From Psococerastis gibbosa (Eukaryota; Arthropoda; Insecta; Psocodea; Psocidae), in NCBI GenBank assembly GCA_963971405.1, contig OZ020485.1, forward strand, positions 17,360,001 through 17,424,000: a stretch of DNA of 64,000 nt, given 5' to 3'. This document shows, piece after piece, positions 42,830 to 52,829 of this stretch; within the stretch, counting starts at the first letter, position 1, and the number at the start of each line of letters is the position of its first letter. Both the position numbers and the translations under genes were made by a program. The notes beneath the pieces are model-generated. The model had not been told where the DNA came from and did not search any database. It saw nothing but the letters and a program-made list of their open reading frames with translations.

Positions 42830-43060
42830 CATGTAGAGTAGTGGTACGGACTCTGACTTTCACCCGAAAGGTTGTTGGTTCGAGTTCTACACTTCCTACA
42901 TTTTCTGGCCATGCTTCGGAGGGCATGTAAAGCAGACGGTCCCGGGCTTTCCTAGTTGAGTGTAAGAGAGGGCTTTATAGCCCTAACTCCGCTTGGTAGG
43001 CCTAGTAATAGAACAAAAATGTCCTTATTTATTTAATTTATTTATTTATAATATATAATA
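42830..43060 (+). mobile_element. SINE family A, best-preserved copy
   Basis: The head is CGACATGTAGAGTAGTGGTA with CTTTCACCCGAAAGGTTG and the B box GGTTCGAGTTCTAC. The body has TTTTCTGGCCATGCTTCGGA and GGGCATGTAAAGCAGACGGT. The tail has the hairpin AGGGCTTTATAGCCCT, CTAACTCCGCTTGG, AATAGAACAAAAATGTCC and a (TTTA)n end. It was probably copied from Pol III transcripts, with reverse transcriptase supplied by a LINE. Confidence 0.92.
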
Positions 43061-43074
43061 ACAGTTTTGTGATT

Positions 43075-43260
43075 TTCGACATTTTCGATTACAAGTTTAC
43101 AACGGATGTACGTACACGTTTTGAGGACCCAGGACCCAAAAAGTGGGATTTACGAAATATCTGTCTGTCGGTCGGTCTTTCTATCCAGGGATTTGAGGCG
43201 GGACTACTCGACGTATTTTGAAAAAAATTTAGCATGAAAGTTCACAAATATTAAAAATTG
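43075..43260 (+). repeat. Dispersed repeat with TCTG microsatellite, copy 1
   Basis: ACGTTTTGAGGACCCAGGAC, CCAAAAAGTGGGATTTACGA and CTGTCTGTCGGTCGGTC are shared in order with 44625-44825. Confidence 0.7.
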
Positions 43261-43640
43261 CTTCTATTTGGTGATTTAACTCAATTTTGTGGGATATACC
43301 CTGCAAAAACTGCAAAAAAAAAACGGTTAAAAAATGTTTTCTCAAAATCAGCTCCAACTATTATTATTATTTTTTATTTTATTATTTTTTTTTTTTTTAA
43401 TTCTTGTGACCTGACCACGACTTGAACTTGGATCGTCTCTTACCCGGGTAAACTGAGTTCAAGTCCCGGTAAGAGGAAATTGTTTTCGCGCGAAATTGCG
43501 AGCTGCGAAGCGTCAAGTTGTGTTTGCATGTAAGGCGCGAATATAATATTGTATAAATATTAATAGGAAAATAAAAATAAAATAATAATAGGGGCATTCA
43601 GTGATTGTTTGGGTAGCCGCGTATATACGTAGAACTGTAG
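43261..43640. other. Unassigned AT-rich DNA
   Basis: It contains an A-run (43313-43322) and T-rich runs near 43380. A near-palindrome of GTAAACTGAGTTCAAGTCCC with the upstream TTGAACTTGGATCGTC was noted. No gene was seen. Confidence 0.35.
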
Positions 43641-43647
43641 AAAAACA

Positions 43648-43767
43648 CACAGAGGAAGACCAAGACGTAGATAAGCAGACCAGCTCCATTTCGGCCTAGA
43701 CACTGCAGCCTGGCGACCAGTGGCTGAGGACCGCGAAAGATGGAGGACTATTGTTGGAGCGGCCTAA
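43648..43767 (+). pseudogene. C-terminal remnant of a LINE reverse transcriptase
   Basis: The frame reads H-R-G-R-P-R-R-R, a stop at 43672, then ADQLHFGLDTAAWRPVAEDR, E-R-W-R-T-I-V-G-A-A and the natural stop at 43765-43767. A basic GRPRxRW start followed by W-x-x-x-A-x-D-R-x-x-W-R is typical of the end of ORF2 in RTE/Jockey-type LINEs. The internal stop shows decay. Confidence 0.6.
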
Positions 43768-43769
43768 AG

Positions 43770-44507
43770 TCCCACTGGGCTGACTGCGCCAAATTAATGT
43801 AATGTGTAGCGATAGTTTGTCAGGTCAGTCGATGTATGTATGTGGAACTACAAAGACATTGCTAGAACTGCCCATTTGAAAGGGTTGGATTTTGCTTTGG
43901 GCGGATATAGGCACTATCCTTGTAACGGACATTAATAATTATTGTATGCATAGTGTGGGGGGGGGGGGTGTTCATCAATAAAACCACTCTTTTCTATTTT
44001 TAAAAACAACATTTATTATCGAAATAACCTACTTTCTTATCCGTAACTAAAATGTTTTTTATAATACAATATAATATGCACCAAAAAAATCTTTAATGTA
44101 CGCGCGCGCGGATATAGGCATTTGCTTCAGTTGCCTAATGGTAAATCCGCCACTGCCCGTAAATAGCATATATGGAATTTGATATAGAAGATACTGAAAT
44201 GTAAATCATGTGCCATCATGATGGGTATATAAACTAACTAAACATGATAACTGTCAACCATGTAAAATATTTATTACATTTCCATGTCCACCTCTAAGAT
44301 TTACGACATTAACTATCAGTGTTCAGAATATCTTATCCATAACAATCAATTTTTTTGTTTTTATCTGTATTGCAAGTTCTATAATTATAAAGTACCTATA
44401 TAGCTGAATATCACTCGCCTAATAACTGCAGAGGGCCCATACCAGAACTTTGCAAATAAAATCATAGGCGCAGATGGGTCGACAAAAGAGCCATTTCCAC
44501 TTTCCAA
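43770..44507. other. Unassigned DNA
   Basis: A G-run lies at 43959-43968 and a CG-alternating stretch (ACGCGCGCGCGG) at 44100. No gene was recognised. Confidence 0.4.
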
Positions 44508-44509
44508 TA

Positions 44510-45027
44510 CAGTAGTCCCTCTGTAATCCGACTCTTCGCTAATGTAGCCAGTAATCCGGCGTTTTCAATGTGGCTGCTGAGCATGTGAATATATTTTGAT
44601 TCTTTTTGCTTTCCAATTTATACGTAGTATAAGGAAAGCTTTGTGACGGTCGAAATTTTCAATTCCGAGATTTCAACGGATTTACACGTTTTAAGGTCCC
44701 AGGAACCCAAAAAAGTGGTTTTTACGAAATGTCTGTCTGTCTGTCTGTCGTTCTGTCTGTCTGTCTGTGCGTCGATTTCCGGGCAAACTACTCTACTATT
44801 TTGGGATTTCAAATTCAATGGAATGACGTGAGTTTGTTACTGTACTGTATTCCCCTAAAATATGACTTCTATTTAGTTATTGTTAGTACAGTACTGTATG
44901 CTATTATAAGAATTATACTGTACGTACTGTACTGTGTTTTTTTCTCATGATTTTCCAGTAATCTGGCGTTTTCGATAATCCGGCGGTGGCCTGGTACGAT
45001 ATCTGTCGGATTATCGAGAGATCACTG
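44510..45027. mobile_element. pogo/Tigger-like nonautonomous element
   Basis: The ends CAGTAGTCCCTCTGTAATCC and GGATTATCGAGAGATCACTG are imperfect inverted repeats with CAGT termini, flanked by TA (44508-44509, 45028-45029). The subterminal CCGGCGTTTTC words repeat on both sides. This matches the Tc1/mariner superfamily, pogo branch. The dispersed repeat at 44625-44825 sits inside it. There is no transposase. Confidence 0.8.
44625..44825 (+). repeat. Dispersed repeat with TCTG microsatellite, copy 2
   Basis: AAGCTTTGTGACGGTCGAAA, TTTCAACGGATTTACACGTT, (TCTG)n at 44731-44766 and GGGCAAACTACTCTACTATT. It is better preserved than 43075-43260 and nested in the pogo-like element. Confidence 0.7.
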
Positions 45028-45117
45028 TAATTGTAAACTGCACACGGGCTGAGCCGTGCAGCATGTTATAATTTGTAATTGTTAACACTTTTGATGGAAA
45101 TAATAATGTTATTTCAG

Positions 45118-45303
45118 TACACATAGAGCAGTGGTTTGGACTCCGACTCCACCTGAAATTATGTTGGTTCGAGCCCTACATTTCATAAGTTTTCATTGGA
45201 GGGCGGCCCCGGGGTCTTCCTAGTTGAGTGTAAGAGAGGGCTGTAACTCAACTAGGTTGGTTTAGTAATAGAACAAGAAGTCATTGTTTATTTATTTATT
45301 TCA
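45118..45303 (+). mobile_element. SINE family A, shortened copy
   Basis: The head is ACATAGAGCAGTGGTTTGGA, the B box GGTTCGAGCCCTAC, then GTCTTCCTAGTTGAGTGTAA and AATAGAACAAGAAGTC with (TTTA)n. The middle and most of the hairpin are deleted. Confidence 0.8.
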
Positions 45304-46138
45304 GAACAAGTGACCAAAGAGGTTATTACTTTTTTTGTATTATGATCCATCCGACGCCCCATAAAGGAAAAGCGGGGTCAGCTCTAGTGCGAAATGTGTT
45401 CTGCAATATGATATCATGTACAAGGGAAGATGAAACCACCGCCTGCGCTTGCGTGCAAACTCCCTACACCTGATCGGCCAGACCCGAAAGGGAATTTTGT
45501 TCATTGTATTGTAGTTTTGTATAATGTACATTATATTAATATTGTACATTTGGGTATATATACCTGTATTAGGTATACTGTATGTTATTTTAAACCAGTC
45601 TCTAAAGAAAACACTGGATCTGTCCCTGTAGTACTGTATAATAAACGTAATAAAAAGGTCAAAATGTAGGCAATTACCTGCATGTTTGGAACTTGATGGG
45701 AATGTATCTGTTTCGCGGTTCTTGACCAATGCTATATTAAAGAAAAATTGGCCACTGTAACAAAGGGGAAAAAAGAAGTAAAATATATAGGTTAATAAAC
45801 CAGGCTTCGCAGAAATATTAGATTGCGCGATTACTTCCGTTAGAGGTAATAAATAACTCCTATTGTGACGTCTCACTCAAAAACCTAATCAACGGAGCAA
45901 TATGGCGGCCTTTATGATGCGAAACCGGCTATAAGTAGATGAAAAACAAGGGCAATAAGAAATGGGTACCGTACCAAAATAAATTGGTACGGGACCAACT
46001 GTGAATTGAAAATATACCTGATACATTGCCACCAATGTTAATAACTACATTTTGATCTTTTTTCTAAGCCAATTTGCTACCCCAAAATAGGTTGGTTTAC
46101 ATTTTTTTTAAATTTAACACTTCAGTTATCATGACCTT
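45304..46138. other. Unassigned DNA
   Basis: A 178-codon open frame on the minus strand (45340-45876) has no recognisable motif and unusual composition. About 46070-46105 (CCCCAAAATAGGTTGGTTTA) is a fragment of the palindromic element at 57.5 kb. Confidence 0.4.
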
Positions 46139-46139
46139 C

Positions 46140-46255
46140 ACCCGGGGCCACCTGATTTACATACCCTCCGTAGCATGGTCAGAAAATGTAGCACGTGTGG
46201 GACTCGAGCCCACAACCTTTCGGGTGAAAGTCAGAGTATGAGACTCTCCGGTCCT
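46140..46255 (-). mobile_element. SINE family A, 5' fragment
   Basis: The minus strand reads CTTTCACCCGAAAGGTTGTG, GGCTCGAGTCCCACACG, CTACATTTTCTGACCATGCT and GGAGGGTATGTAAATCAG. The tail is absent. Confidence 0.8.
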
Positions 46256-46788
46256 GTAATGGTGATGACAATGGATCCCCCCCCCCCCCCGTAGATATCC
46301 TTCTTTTTTCACTCTTCCTCTCTCTTTTTCTTTCCTTCCCTCTTTAATTTCAACTATGTATTAATAATAATATGTTTTAGTTTTTAAGTTTAGCATGAAA
46401 ACAAGATTCTTATTGATCGCCTTTAGTTCATTTGCAATAAAGTAGATTTCATTTCATTTCATTCATATGTACTATAGTATGGGGCGGCAACGTATAAATT
46501 GTAACGAGATTTCGTGGTTATCTGCATAAGGGAAATTTTATGCTTAGAATCACTAACCCAAAATAATTATTATTGTTTGTTTCGAAAGCTAGAAAGTCCT
46601 TTACTGGAATGGGAGCTGACACTGTTCCACTTGTTGAACCTTTGACATCGCAGAACTTTCCGGGCGCCAAAACTAGGCCGATTGTCATCTAGAAAACACT
46701 GACAACGCCACCCAAAGTGCAAATACTTTAGTGGAACATTAGTTCCGAGAACGGCACGGCAGCCATCTCATATCAAACGGCATATCGC
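46256..46788. other. Unassigned; possible retroelement tail at 46430-46465
   Basis: GCAATAAAGTAGATTTCATT followed by (ATTTC)n looks like the 3' end of a retroposon. There is a C-run at 46277-46290. No gene was recognised. Confidence 0.4.
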
Positions 46789-46789
46789 T

Positions 46790-47110
46790 ACAATATTAAT
46801 GGTCCTTCGCGGCCGGATTAATGGTCGCACTGAAGGTTTTATCTCGAATGCAGTGACATCTCTCGAAATACTCGACTTAGAAAGTTCGAGAATCAGTCGA
46901 GAGTTTGTAGGAAATCTTGGCATCAGCGATGGCCACTCGGCGATTAATGGGCAAAATAGGGATTAGTCAACGGCTAATGATAATTAGGGATGGAGGTTCA
47001 GGAGAGATGGTTGGGGGCCCATTAGAGGACTATCAATCAGCTGTATTATTAGACTGAAATAAGAGCTTGTTATGAATGAGTTAGGGGTATTAATTAGGTT
47101 ACTTTGGACC
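46790..47110. promoter_or_regulatory. Candidate conserved noncoding element with clustered ATTA sites
   Basis: This is a repeat-free stretch with many homeodomain-type cores: ATTAATGGTCC (46797), GGATTAATGGTCGC, CGATTAATGGGC, GGGATTAGTCAACGGCTAAT, GATAATTAGGGATGG, CCATTAGAGG and TATTAATTAGG. It has no open frame. Function is inferred from composition only. Confidence 0.3.
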
Positions 47111-47950
47111 AATCTCCCCAATAGTAATAGGCATCACGTTATCGGGCGTTTTCTTTCTTGATGGTAAAGTCCCAAAAACGTCTAGTAGATTGTCCGATTT
47201 TATTTTGATGCACTGTACTGGGCAGTTAATTGCATGTAACGTCAGGACAGTGGCGTAAAGACAGGTTTTCGAGGGGTGTGTATCATTTGGTCCCCCCCCC
47301 TCCCCCATTTCCCTAACAATGAAGAGAAAAAAAGGAAAGCCATTCTGACTACTACACTCATGGGTGTACGCAGGTTTTATGGTGTATATCCTTAGTGTCC
47401 CTTCGCCCGAGGGGTCAGAAAGTCTGAAGGGGAACCCGGGAGACATATTTTTTAAAAATATAGGCCCAAAATAGTGGGGTTGACCCAGGCCCAGTGGAAA
47501 AATTCTCCTTCATATATTAAGTCTCGAACCTCAACCTATACCGTTTCATAGCCCAGTTCTCTGCAAACTAGATTACGCCGCGCCGTTGCCAACAATTCCC
47601 TATTGCAGCCTATAAATAATAAATCCCCGGTTTTTCCAGTCACCTCCGACTAATGAACCATTTCTTCGAGTATTAGCGTTGACGAGAACGGGGGGCAGCG
47701 TGAAAAAAAAAATGAGCAGAGCTAATGCGGCTCGGACATTGCACTCGCGTAGAGCACCGCGCGTCATTAGTAGCTCGTAACGATCAGGGACCAGGGCATT
47801 AGCCATTTGCGGGAGTCGAACCCAGGTATTATGGATTGGGCCCACGACGAACGTGCCTCACACGGAGCGAATCTCTACGTTTCCGCGATAATGGCTGCTC
47901 TGAATTCGGTAGATTGGTGGAGCAGTGGGTACAGTATGCCTGCCTGGGTT
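47111..47950. other. Unassigned DNA
   Basis: 47640-47900 is GC-richer and free of repeat partners here. A B-box-like word (complement GGGTTCGACTCCCG, near 47812-47825) has no tRNA around it. Confidence 0.35.
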
Positions 47951-47954
47951 AAAA

Positions 47955-48890
47955 TTCCGAAATTTTGATTGGTCATTACTTGAGAATGGTTGGCCCAATC
48001 CTTGTGATGTTTGAACTGTTGAATTCTAATGCATCTAATCGTCTAATTGCATTATTTAAGTGGTAATAATTGTACGAATAGCAAAACATCGAAATGATGC
48101 CAATCTGTGTTCCTACATTTTGATTGGTTATAACTCCAGTACAGCTGGCCCTATTCTGGCAATGCTTGAAACGTTGAATGCTCGTCTAATTGTATTATTT
48201 AAGTAGTAATAATTTAGGACATGTAGCGTAGTGGTACAGACTCTGACTTTCACCCGAAAGGTTGTTGGTTCAAGTCCCACACTGGCTAAAATTTCTGGGC
48301 ATGCTTCGGGGGGCATGTAAAGCAGGCGGTCCCAGGCTTTCCTAGTTAAGTATAATAGAGGGTTTTACAGCCCTATTACAGCCCTAACTCCGCTAGATTG
48401 GCTAAGTAATAATAAAACAAAAAGGAATTATTTATTTATAATTGCATTATTGCTGATCTCTGTTCCTACATTTTGATTGGTTATAAATCCAGAACAGCTG
48501 GCACTATTCTTTGTTTTTTTTATTTGTTGGGTGAGTTAAATTCGCGTCTAATTGTATTATTCTAAGTAGTAATAACTGCATAAATACGAAAGCATCGAAA
48601 AGAAGCCAAATGAAAGACCAAAAGCCGCTGAGCTGTGTTCCTCCATTTTGATTGGTTATAACTCCAGAACGGCTGGTCTTTTATTTTTTTATTTGTTGTA
48701 TTAGTTGGATCCGCATCAAATTGAATTAGGCTATTTAAGTAGTAATAATTGCATAAATACGAAAACATTTAAAAGACGCCAAAAAAAGACCGATGGCCGA
48801 GCTGTGTTCTTTTAATACATTTCGATTGGTTATAACTTCATAACTCCAGAAGAGCTAGCCATTTTCAATTCATTGTAAAACTCGGTCTGA
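47955..48890 (+). repeat. Satellite-like array, units of about 155-175 bp, split by a SINE
   Basis: Each unit has CATTTTGATTGGTTATAACT (near 47961, 48116, 48469, 48644, 48817), CCAGAACnGCTGG, CGTCTAATTGnATTATTTAA and GTAGTAATAATTGCATAAAT. The SINE at 48217-48445 interrupts the second unit, so the array is older. Confidence 0.85.
48217..48445 (+). mobile_element. SINE family A copy inserted in the satellite
   Basis: The head is GGACATGTAGCGTAGTGGTA, CTTTCACCCGAAAGGTTG, B box GGTTCAAGTCCCACAC. The body is GGGCATGCTTCGGGGGGCAT. The tail AGGGTTTTACAGCCCT is followed by an extra ATTACAGCCCT, then GATTGGCTAAGTAATAATAA. Confidence 0.88.
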
Positions 48891-48984
48891 AGCAAATTGA
48901 AGTACTCCCACTGCGCGTTTTATGTACAAAACCAAGTTTCACGTGTAATACCGCTTGTAGACCTGTCAAAAATAACAATTACAT

Positions 48985-49095
48985 TAGCAGAAATACTCCT
49001 CTACATTTCGACACCTGACATGTGGCCTTCACTCACTTCAATTGGCGCCAGTTCTTGAACTCCTTCCTCGGCACTGCCACCCAAACGGTTTATTG
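48985..49095 (-). repeat. Dispersed repeat fragment
   Basis: CTCTACATTTCGACACCTGA and TGAACTCCTTCCTCGG are the complement of the repeat at 28450-28545. Confidence 0.6.
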
Positions 49096-49665
49096 TACAA
49101 ATCAAATTCAATAATTGTGGCCAATCCGTGTTAGAAAGATATTAATATCGTATATCAAAATGTTCAGAAAAATTGCATCTGCTTGTCCTGATATTTTTTA
49201 TATCTATACGATTGATTCTTCATGAGATATTTGATTTTACACTTAAAACTCTTTTCCTCCCCTATAGTTGTCACTTGATAGGCATATATAATACTGTAGA
49301 ACGTACCTCTCCGTTTGTAATTTATATTATAATATTGTAATTTTAAGTAGTTTCTATTTAGAAGAAGTCGTGCTTTAAGTAAAGTAAAAATAAAGAAATG
49401 CATGTTGCACGTCTTCTAGCATTATAATGTCGTTTGTACTGAATACTTTATGGAGACGTTCCCCGTATATCACGAAGAAAGAAAAAGTTGTAAAGAGCAC
49501 GATACTTACCTCTTATTTTCAATTTCATATTTGCATAATTTATATATTATCATAATGTATGAAAATTTATAACACTACTCATGCTGGTATCGTATTATTG
49601 TACGAGGGCTTATCCGAAATTTTTATTTTTAAGAGTCATGCGCAGTCCATTTTATTTATTTATTT
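49096..49665. other. Unassigned AT-rich DNA
   Basis: No gene was recognised. Confidence 0.4.
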
Positions 49666-49669
49666 ATAA

Positions 49670-49790
49670 CTAAGGCACTATATACCCGGGTATTGTCATC
49701 TGCCATTTTGTATCCTATAATTCCTATATGGTAAGTATTGTAAGAAAGTAAAAGATTGAAAAGAAGTAAAACACGTTTTAGTATTTTTTT
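49670..49790 (+). repeat. Dispersed repeat, partner of 58310
   Basis: TATTGTCATCTGCCATTTTG, AAGTATTGTAAGAAAGTAAA and AAAACACGTTTTAGTATTTT recur at 58330-58422. Family unknown. Confidence 0.65.
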
Positions 49791-50395
49791 ATTAAACACT
49801 TCCCTAATTGGTAGAACGTTTTTTTTTAAAATAATAATAAATAAATCACGATAAATTTCTAAAAATAAATCGGTAAACACCCAATGCTTTGCTTATAGAC
49901 CAGACTTAAAATGGATGCAAAATGACAATACCTGTCTAATATAGAGCCCTATTTATAACATGTCATATCACAGGGAATACGATACGAAGGGGAGACGTGC
50001 CCTGCACCCACCTCTCTGGCTACAACAGAAGTGTCTGTTACTTTAAACAAATCAAGTCCAATAACCCTATAACTATGGACGAAAGGTGTCAGTAATGCGC
50101 ACTTAATGTACATTTCTCCTACTTATTTATCTTATCTTATTTATGGTTTTCGATCGATATTACCTGTGAAAAAAATTTACACCTGAAGGTTTTCCTCCCT
50201 CCGGTTTCACGGTTTCAGTTATCAAGCTATCTGATTCCCCCCCCCCCTAATCATTCGTATTTGTACAATATCAAATAAGAATCTATAAAGGGGATGGAAT
50301 CAATTAAGTTGAGTTTTAGTTCTATCTCTTTATAGGAGAGATGGAGTACTCGCTTCCAGCCAAAAATGTATTTTACAATTTCTCCCATGGCGACA
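49791..50395. other. Unassigned DNA
   Basis: No gene was recognised; a C-run lies near 50239-50247. Confidence 0.4.
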
Positions 50396-50397
50396 AT

Positions 50398-50647
50398 TCC
50401 ACCGGCGAATTTACTTCATGTGTGATTTGAGATTTTTTGTTTGTTTTATTTTAAGGAGACTGTTATGTAGATACTTAACTTATCTGTTATAAATTAAGTT
50501 ATAATATGGTAGCAGACATCATTAATAAGTCTCTACCATAGTATAACTTAATTTATAATAGATAAGTTAAGTATCTAAATAATAGTCTCCTTAAAACAAA
50601 ACAAACAAAAATTCTCAAATCACAAATGAAGTAAATTCGCCGGTGGA
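50398..50647. mobile_element. Long near-perfect palindromic MITE
   Basis: Arms of about 115 bp (TCCACCGGCGAATTTACTTC inward to AAGTTATAATATGGTA) surround a short centre, GCAGACATCATTAATAAGTC. The interior AGATACTTAACTTATCTGTT is shared with the MITE at 35646-35824. GGTAGCAGACAT near the centre is also in the GGCGGGG family. Target duplication not clear. Confidence 0.8.
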
Positions 50648-50854
50648 TTTGCCGCCTTCGACCAGTCATTTAAAAAGCCTAGCAGGTGACTCCATTCTAA
50701 AAATTTGGCGCGCTTGAATATTCCGTCGCTCCTACAGAAAGAAATGTACGCTATACCTTCTAAATCAAGGAGAAAGAAGAGGAAATGCTCCAGAAAAGCA
50801 TACCGAGAATGCAGTTCTTTAAATAGATAACGGTTGTCGCTGATGAATGCAGCA

Positions 50855-50975
50855 ACAAGCGGTATGTACTTGATAAATATATGAGTACCTCCCACTCATT
50901 AGGCCAATGTTAATTAATATAAGGTAATTTAGTGGAGTAGGTAGGGCACCCTGTGGTACGCCGCGAGTACCGATG
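50855..50975 (-). pseudogene. Possible reverse transcriptase remnant (GVPQGA motif)
   Basis: The minus strand reads R-G-V-P-Q-G-A-L-P-T-P-L-N-Y-L-I-L-I-N, resembling the RT motif that starts GVPQG. The flanks contain stops and no catalytic YADD/FADD. It is short, so chance cannot be excluded. Confidence 0.4.
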
Positions 50976-51219
50976 CCTCTGGCTTATTGGCTGATACAAT
51001 CAGGAGGGGGCCTTTCCGCAAAGGCTGAGTTACGAGCACAAATGCGAGTACGGTAGCTTGTTATTTTATAATAGTCTCTGAATGATATGGCCTTAAGGGA
51101 TAGCCGGACGGGGAAAAGCCTTTAAAGTGTAAAAAACCAATATCTCTCAAAATAGAAATATTTTCGGTGCATTTTGGTATATGATTTGTGTGTCTTATAA
51201 CGCAAGTCGGTCACAATAA

Positions 51220-51415
51220 ATTTTGATTTGTATAGTACAATTAGTGTTATAGTCCCGAGGAATGAGTTGAAGAAGTTGGTGTTAGTGCTGAAGGCCACAT
51301 GTCAAGTATCGAAATGTAGAGGAACGCTTCTGCTTAATAAAGGGATATAACATCGATATTTCCTGTAAAAATTGACTTTGTTCAAAATGCGTAGTGGGGT
51401 CCCTCTGAATTGCTC
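51220..51415 (+). repeat. Dispersed repeat, partner of 28380
   Basis: GTCCCGAGGAATGAGTTGAA, CCACATGTCAAGTATCGAAA and CGATATTTCCTGTAAAAATT match 28440-28600. It ends at the TTAA that begins the next element. Confidence 0.65.
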
Positions 51416-51419
51416 TTAA

Positions 51420-51814
51420 GAGGACATGCTACGTAGGAAATGAGCACCCCAAAATTTGTTGTTTTTATTGACTTTTTATTTTTTATTTAGTTAACAAAGC
51501 AAGCCATTAAAAATTTGGCTCATGGAAGTTGTAGAAGGCTGCTTCATGCATCATGTAATACGAAATATTAAATTTTTGGTACCTTAGTTCTTTCATAAAT
51601 ACCAGAACGGACTAAAATTATGCGTATTCTGGGATTTTTGGAAGAACTGCAAAACCGAAAAATAAAAGTACCCGATTATATGATGCAAGAAGTAGTCTTC
51701 TACAACTTCCATGAGCCAAATCTTTAATGACTTGCTTTGTTAATTAAATAAAAAATAAAAAGTCCATAAAAACAAGAAATTATGGGGTGCTCATTTTCTA
51801 CGTAGTATGTCCTC
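51420..51814. mobile_element. Palindromic element with TTAA target duplication
   Basis: Arms of about 180 bp: GAGGACATGCTACGTAGGAA and CCCAAAATTTGTTGTTTTTA at the left are mirrored at the right, ending GTAGTATGTCCTC. TTAA flanks at 51416-51419 and 51815-51818. TTAA duplications are typical of piggyBac-type insertion, although the ends do not show the usual CCY start. A solo arm lies at 1491-1676. Confidence 0.8.
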
Positions 51815-51824
51815 TTAAGGGTAT

Positions 51825-52008
51825 ATATCTGTAGAAGTGGAATAATATAATAATTACAGATGTACATAGCCCTCCTTTAGTATCCCCCTGTAGCCACTAT
51901 AGACTAAAGACAAAGGCGTACTTACTTAGCTACCCCATCTAGTTGTCAAGTTCCACGTCTTCTTCTATAGTCCCAATCTATTGGTTGATGAAAGTAGAGT
52001 TCTAAATG
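51825..52008. other. Unassigned DNA
   Basis: No gene or repeat was recognised. Confidence 0.4.
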
Positions 52009-52010
52009 GC

Positions 52011-52501
52011 AGGGCCGTAGCGCTGAGAAAAGCATTAGGGGGGCTGGGTAACCTTTTAGGGGGGCTAGTTTTTTGGGTTGTCATAATCAGATCTAAGCTA
52101 TTCTCCGTGAATCCAAGCCATTCATGTCATGGTAAGCCTGAGATAGGCCTCACCGTTAATATCTAACTACTTTATGTACCTATCCATGGTTTTGAGTTTC
52201 AACACAAATTTTCACTTTTCAATACAACAAATTAAATAAATACAAGTTTTATTTGTAATTAAACAAAAATTGTCCCTTCATTTTTTCAAAAACAAATTAA
52301 CAATGGGCTAGGTATATAATTATGGCTATTTTTTTGAATTTATATTAGGTGTACTAACTGAAAAAATAGTTATGCCGTTCGCGACTTTACTTTAATCCTT
52401 CTTGGGGGGGGGCGCGACAGGACGTTTGGGGGGGGGGGGGGGCGCGACAGGACGTTTGGAGGGGCTGAGCCCCCTGCCCCCCCCCCAGGCTACGGTCCTG
52501 C
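52011..52501. mobile_element. Element with CAGGGCCGTAGC / GCTACGGTCCTG ends
   Basis: The inverted ends resemble the CAAGGCCGTAGCC family. The flanks are CTAAATGG on the left and CTATAAATGG on the right, close to a target duplication. Near the right end GGCGCGACAGGACGTTTGG occurs twice with long G runs. The interior is unique. Confidence 0.65.
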
Positions 52502-52829
52502 TATAAATGGAAAAGATGAACATTCGAGCGCGCCAAAACGTTTTTTTTAATCCAGGGAACATCTGGGACGTTTAATGCAATGGCTGGTCATCCGTGCCGT
52601 GTCATCCGGTATCCCTAAGATTAAAAAAATGCGCGCTTGAATATTATTCTTCACATATGCACATAAAAAATAAAATTTGGGAAGTTCTTTTAGTCTACTC
52701 GTCACTGTTTTACATAGAACCTTGTATTACTTTATTGACCTGCCCTAGTATATACATATATAGTTTATAGGTCGTACCCCCGTCAGTTCCTGCTGTGATA
52801 CTATTTTGTATACTTGATGGCTATATCTA

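Noticed and set aside
42830..42900. SINE A head as a genuine tRNA gene
   Set aside because: The B box is good, but the anticodon arm and acceptor stem do not pair and the same head recurs attached to the same tail in many copies.
45340..45876. 178-codon open frame on the minus strand
   Set aside because: No motif, aromatic- and Ile-rich composition typical of AT-rich noncoding DNA, no splice signals or neighbours supporting it.
47805..47830. tRNA B-box-like word GGGTTCGACTCCCG (minus)
   Set aside because: No acceptor stem, A box or cloverleaf can be built around it.
50620..50895. 91-codon minus-strand frame beside the GVPQGA remnant
   Set aside because: It covers the arm of the 50.4-kb palindrome and shows no RT or endonuclease motif.
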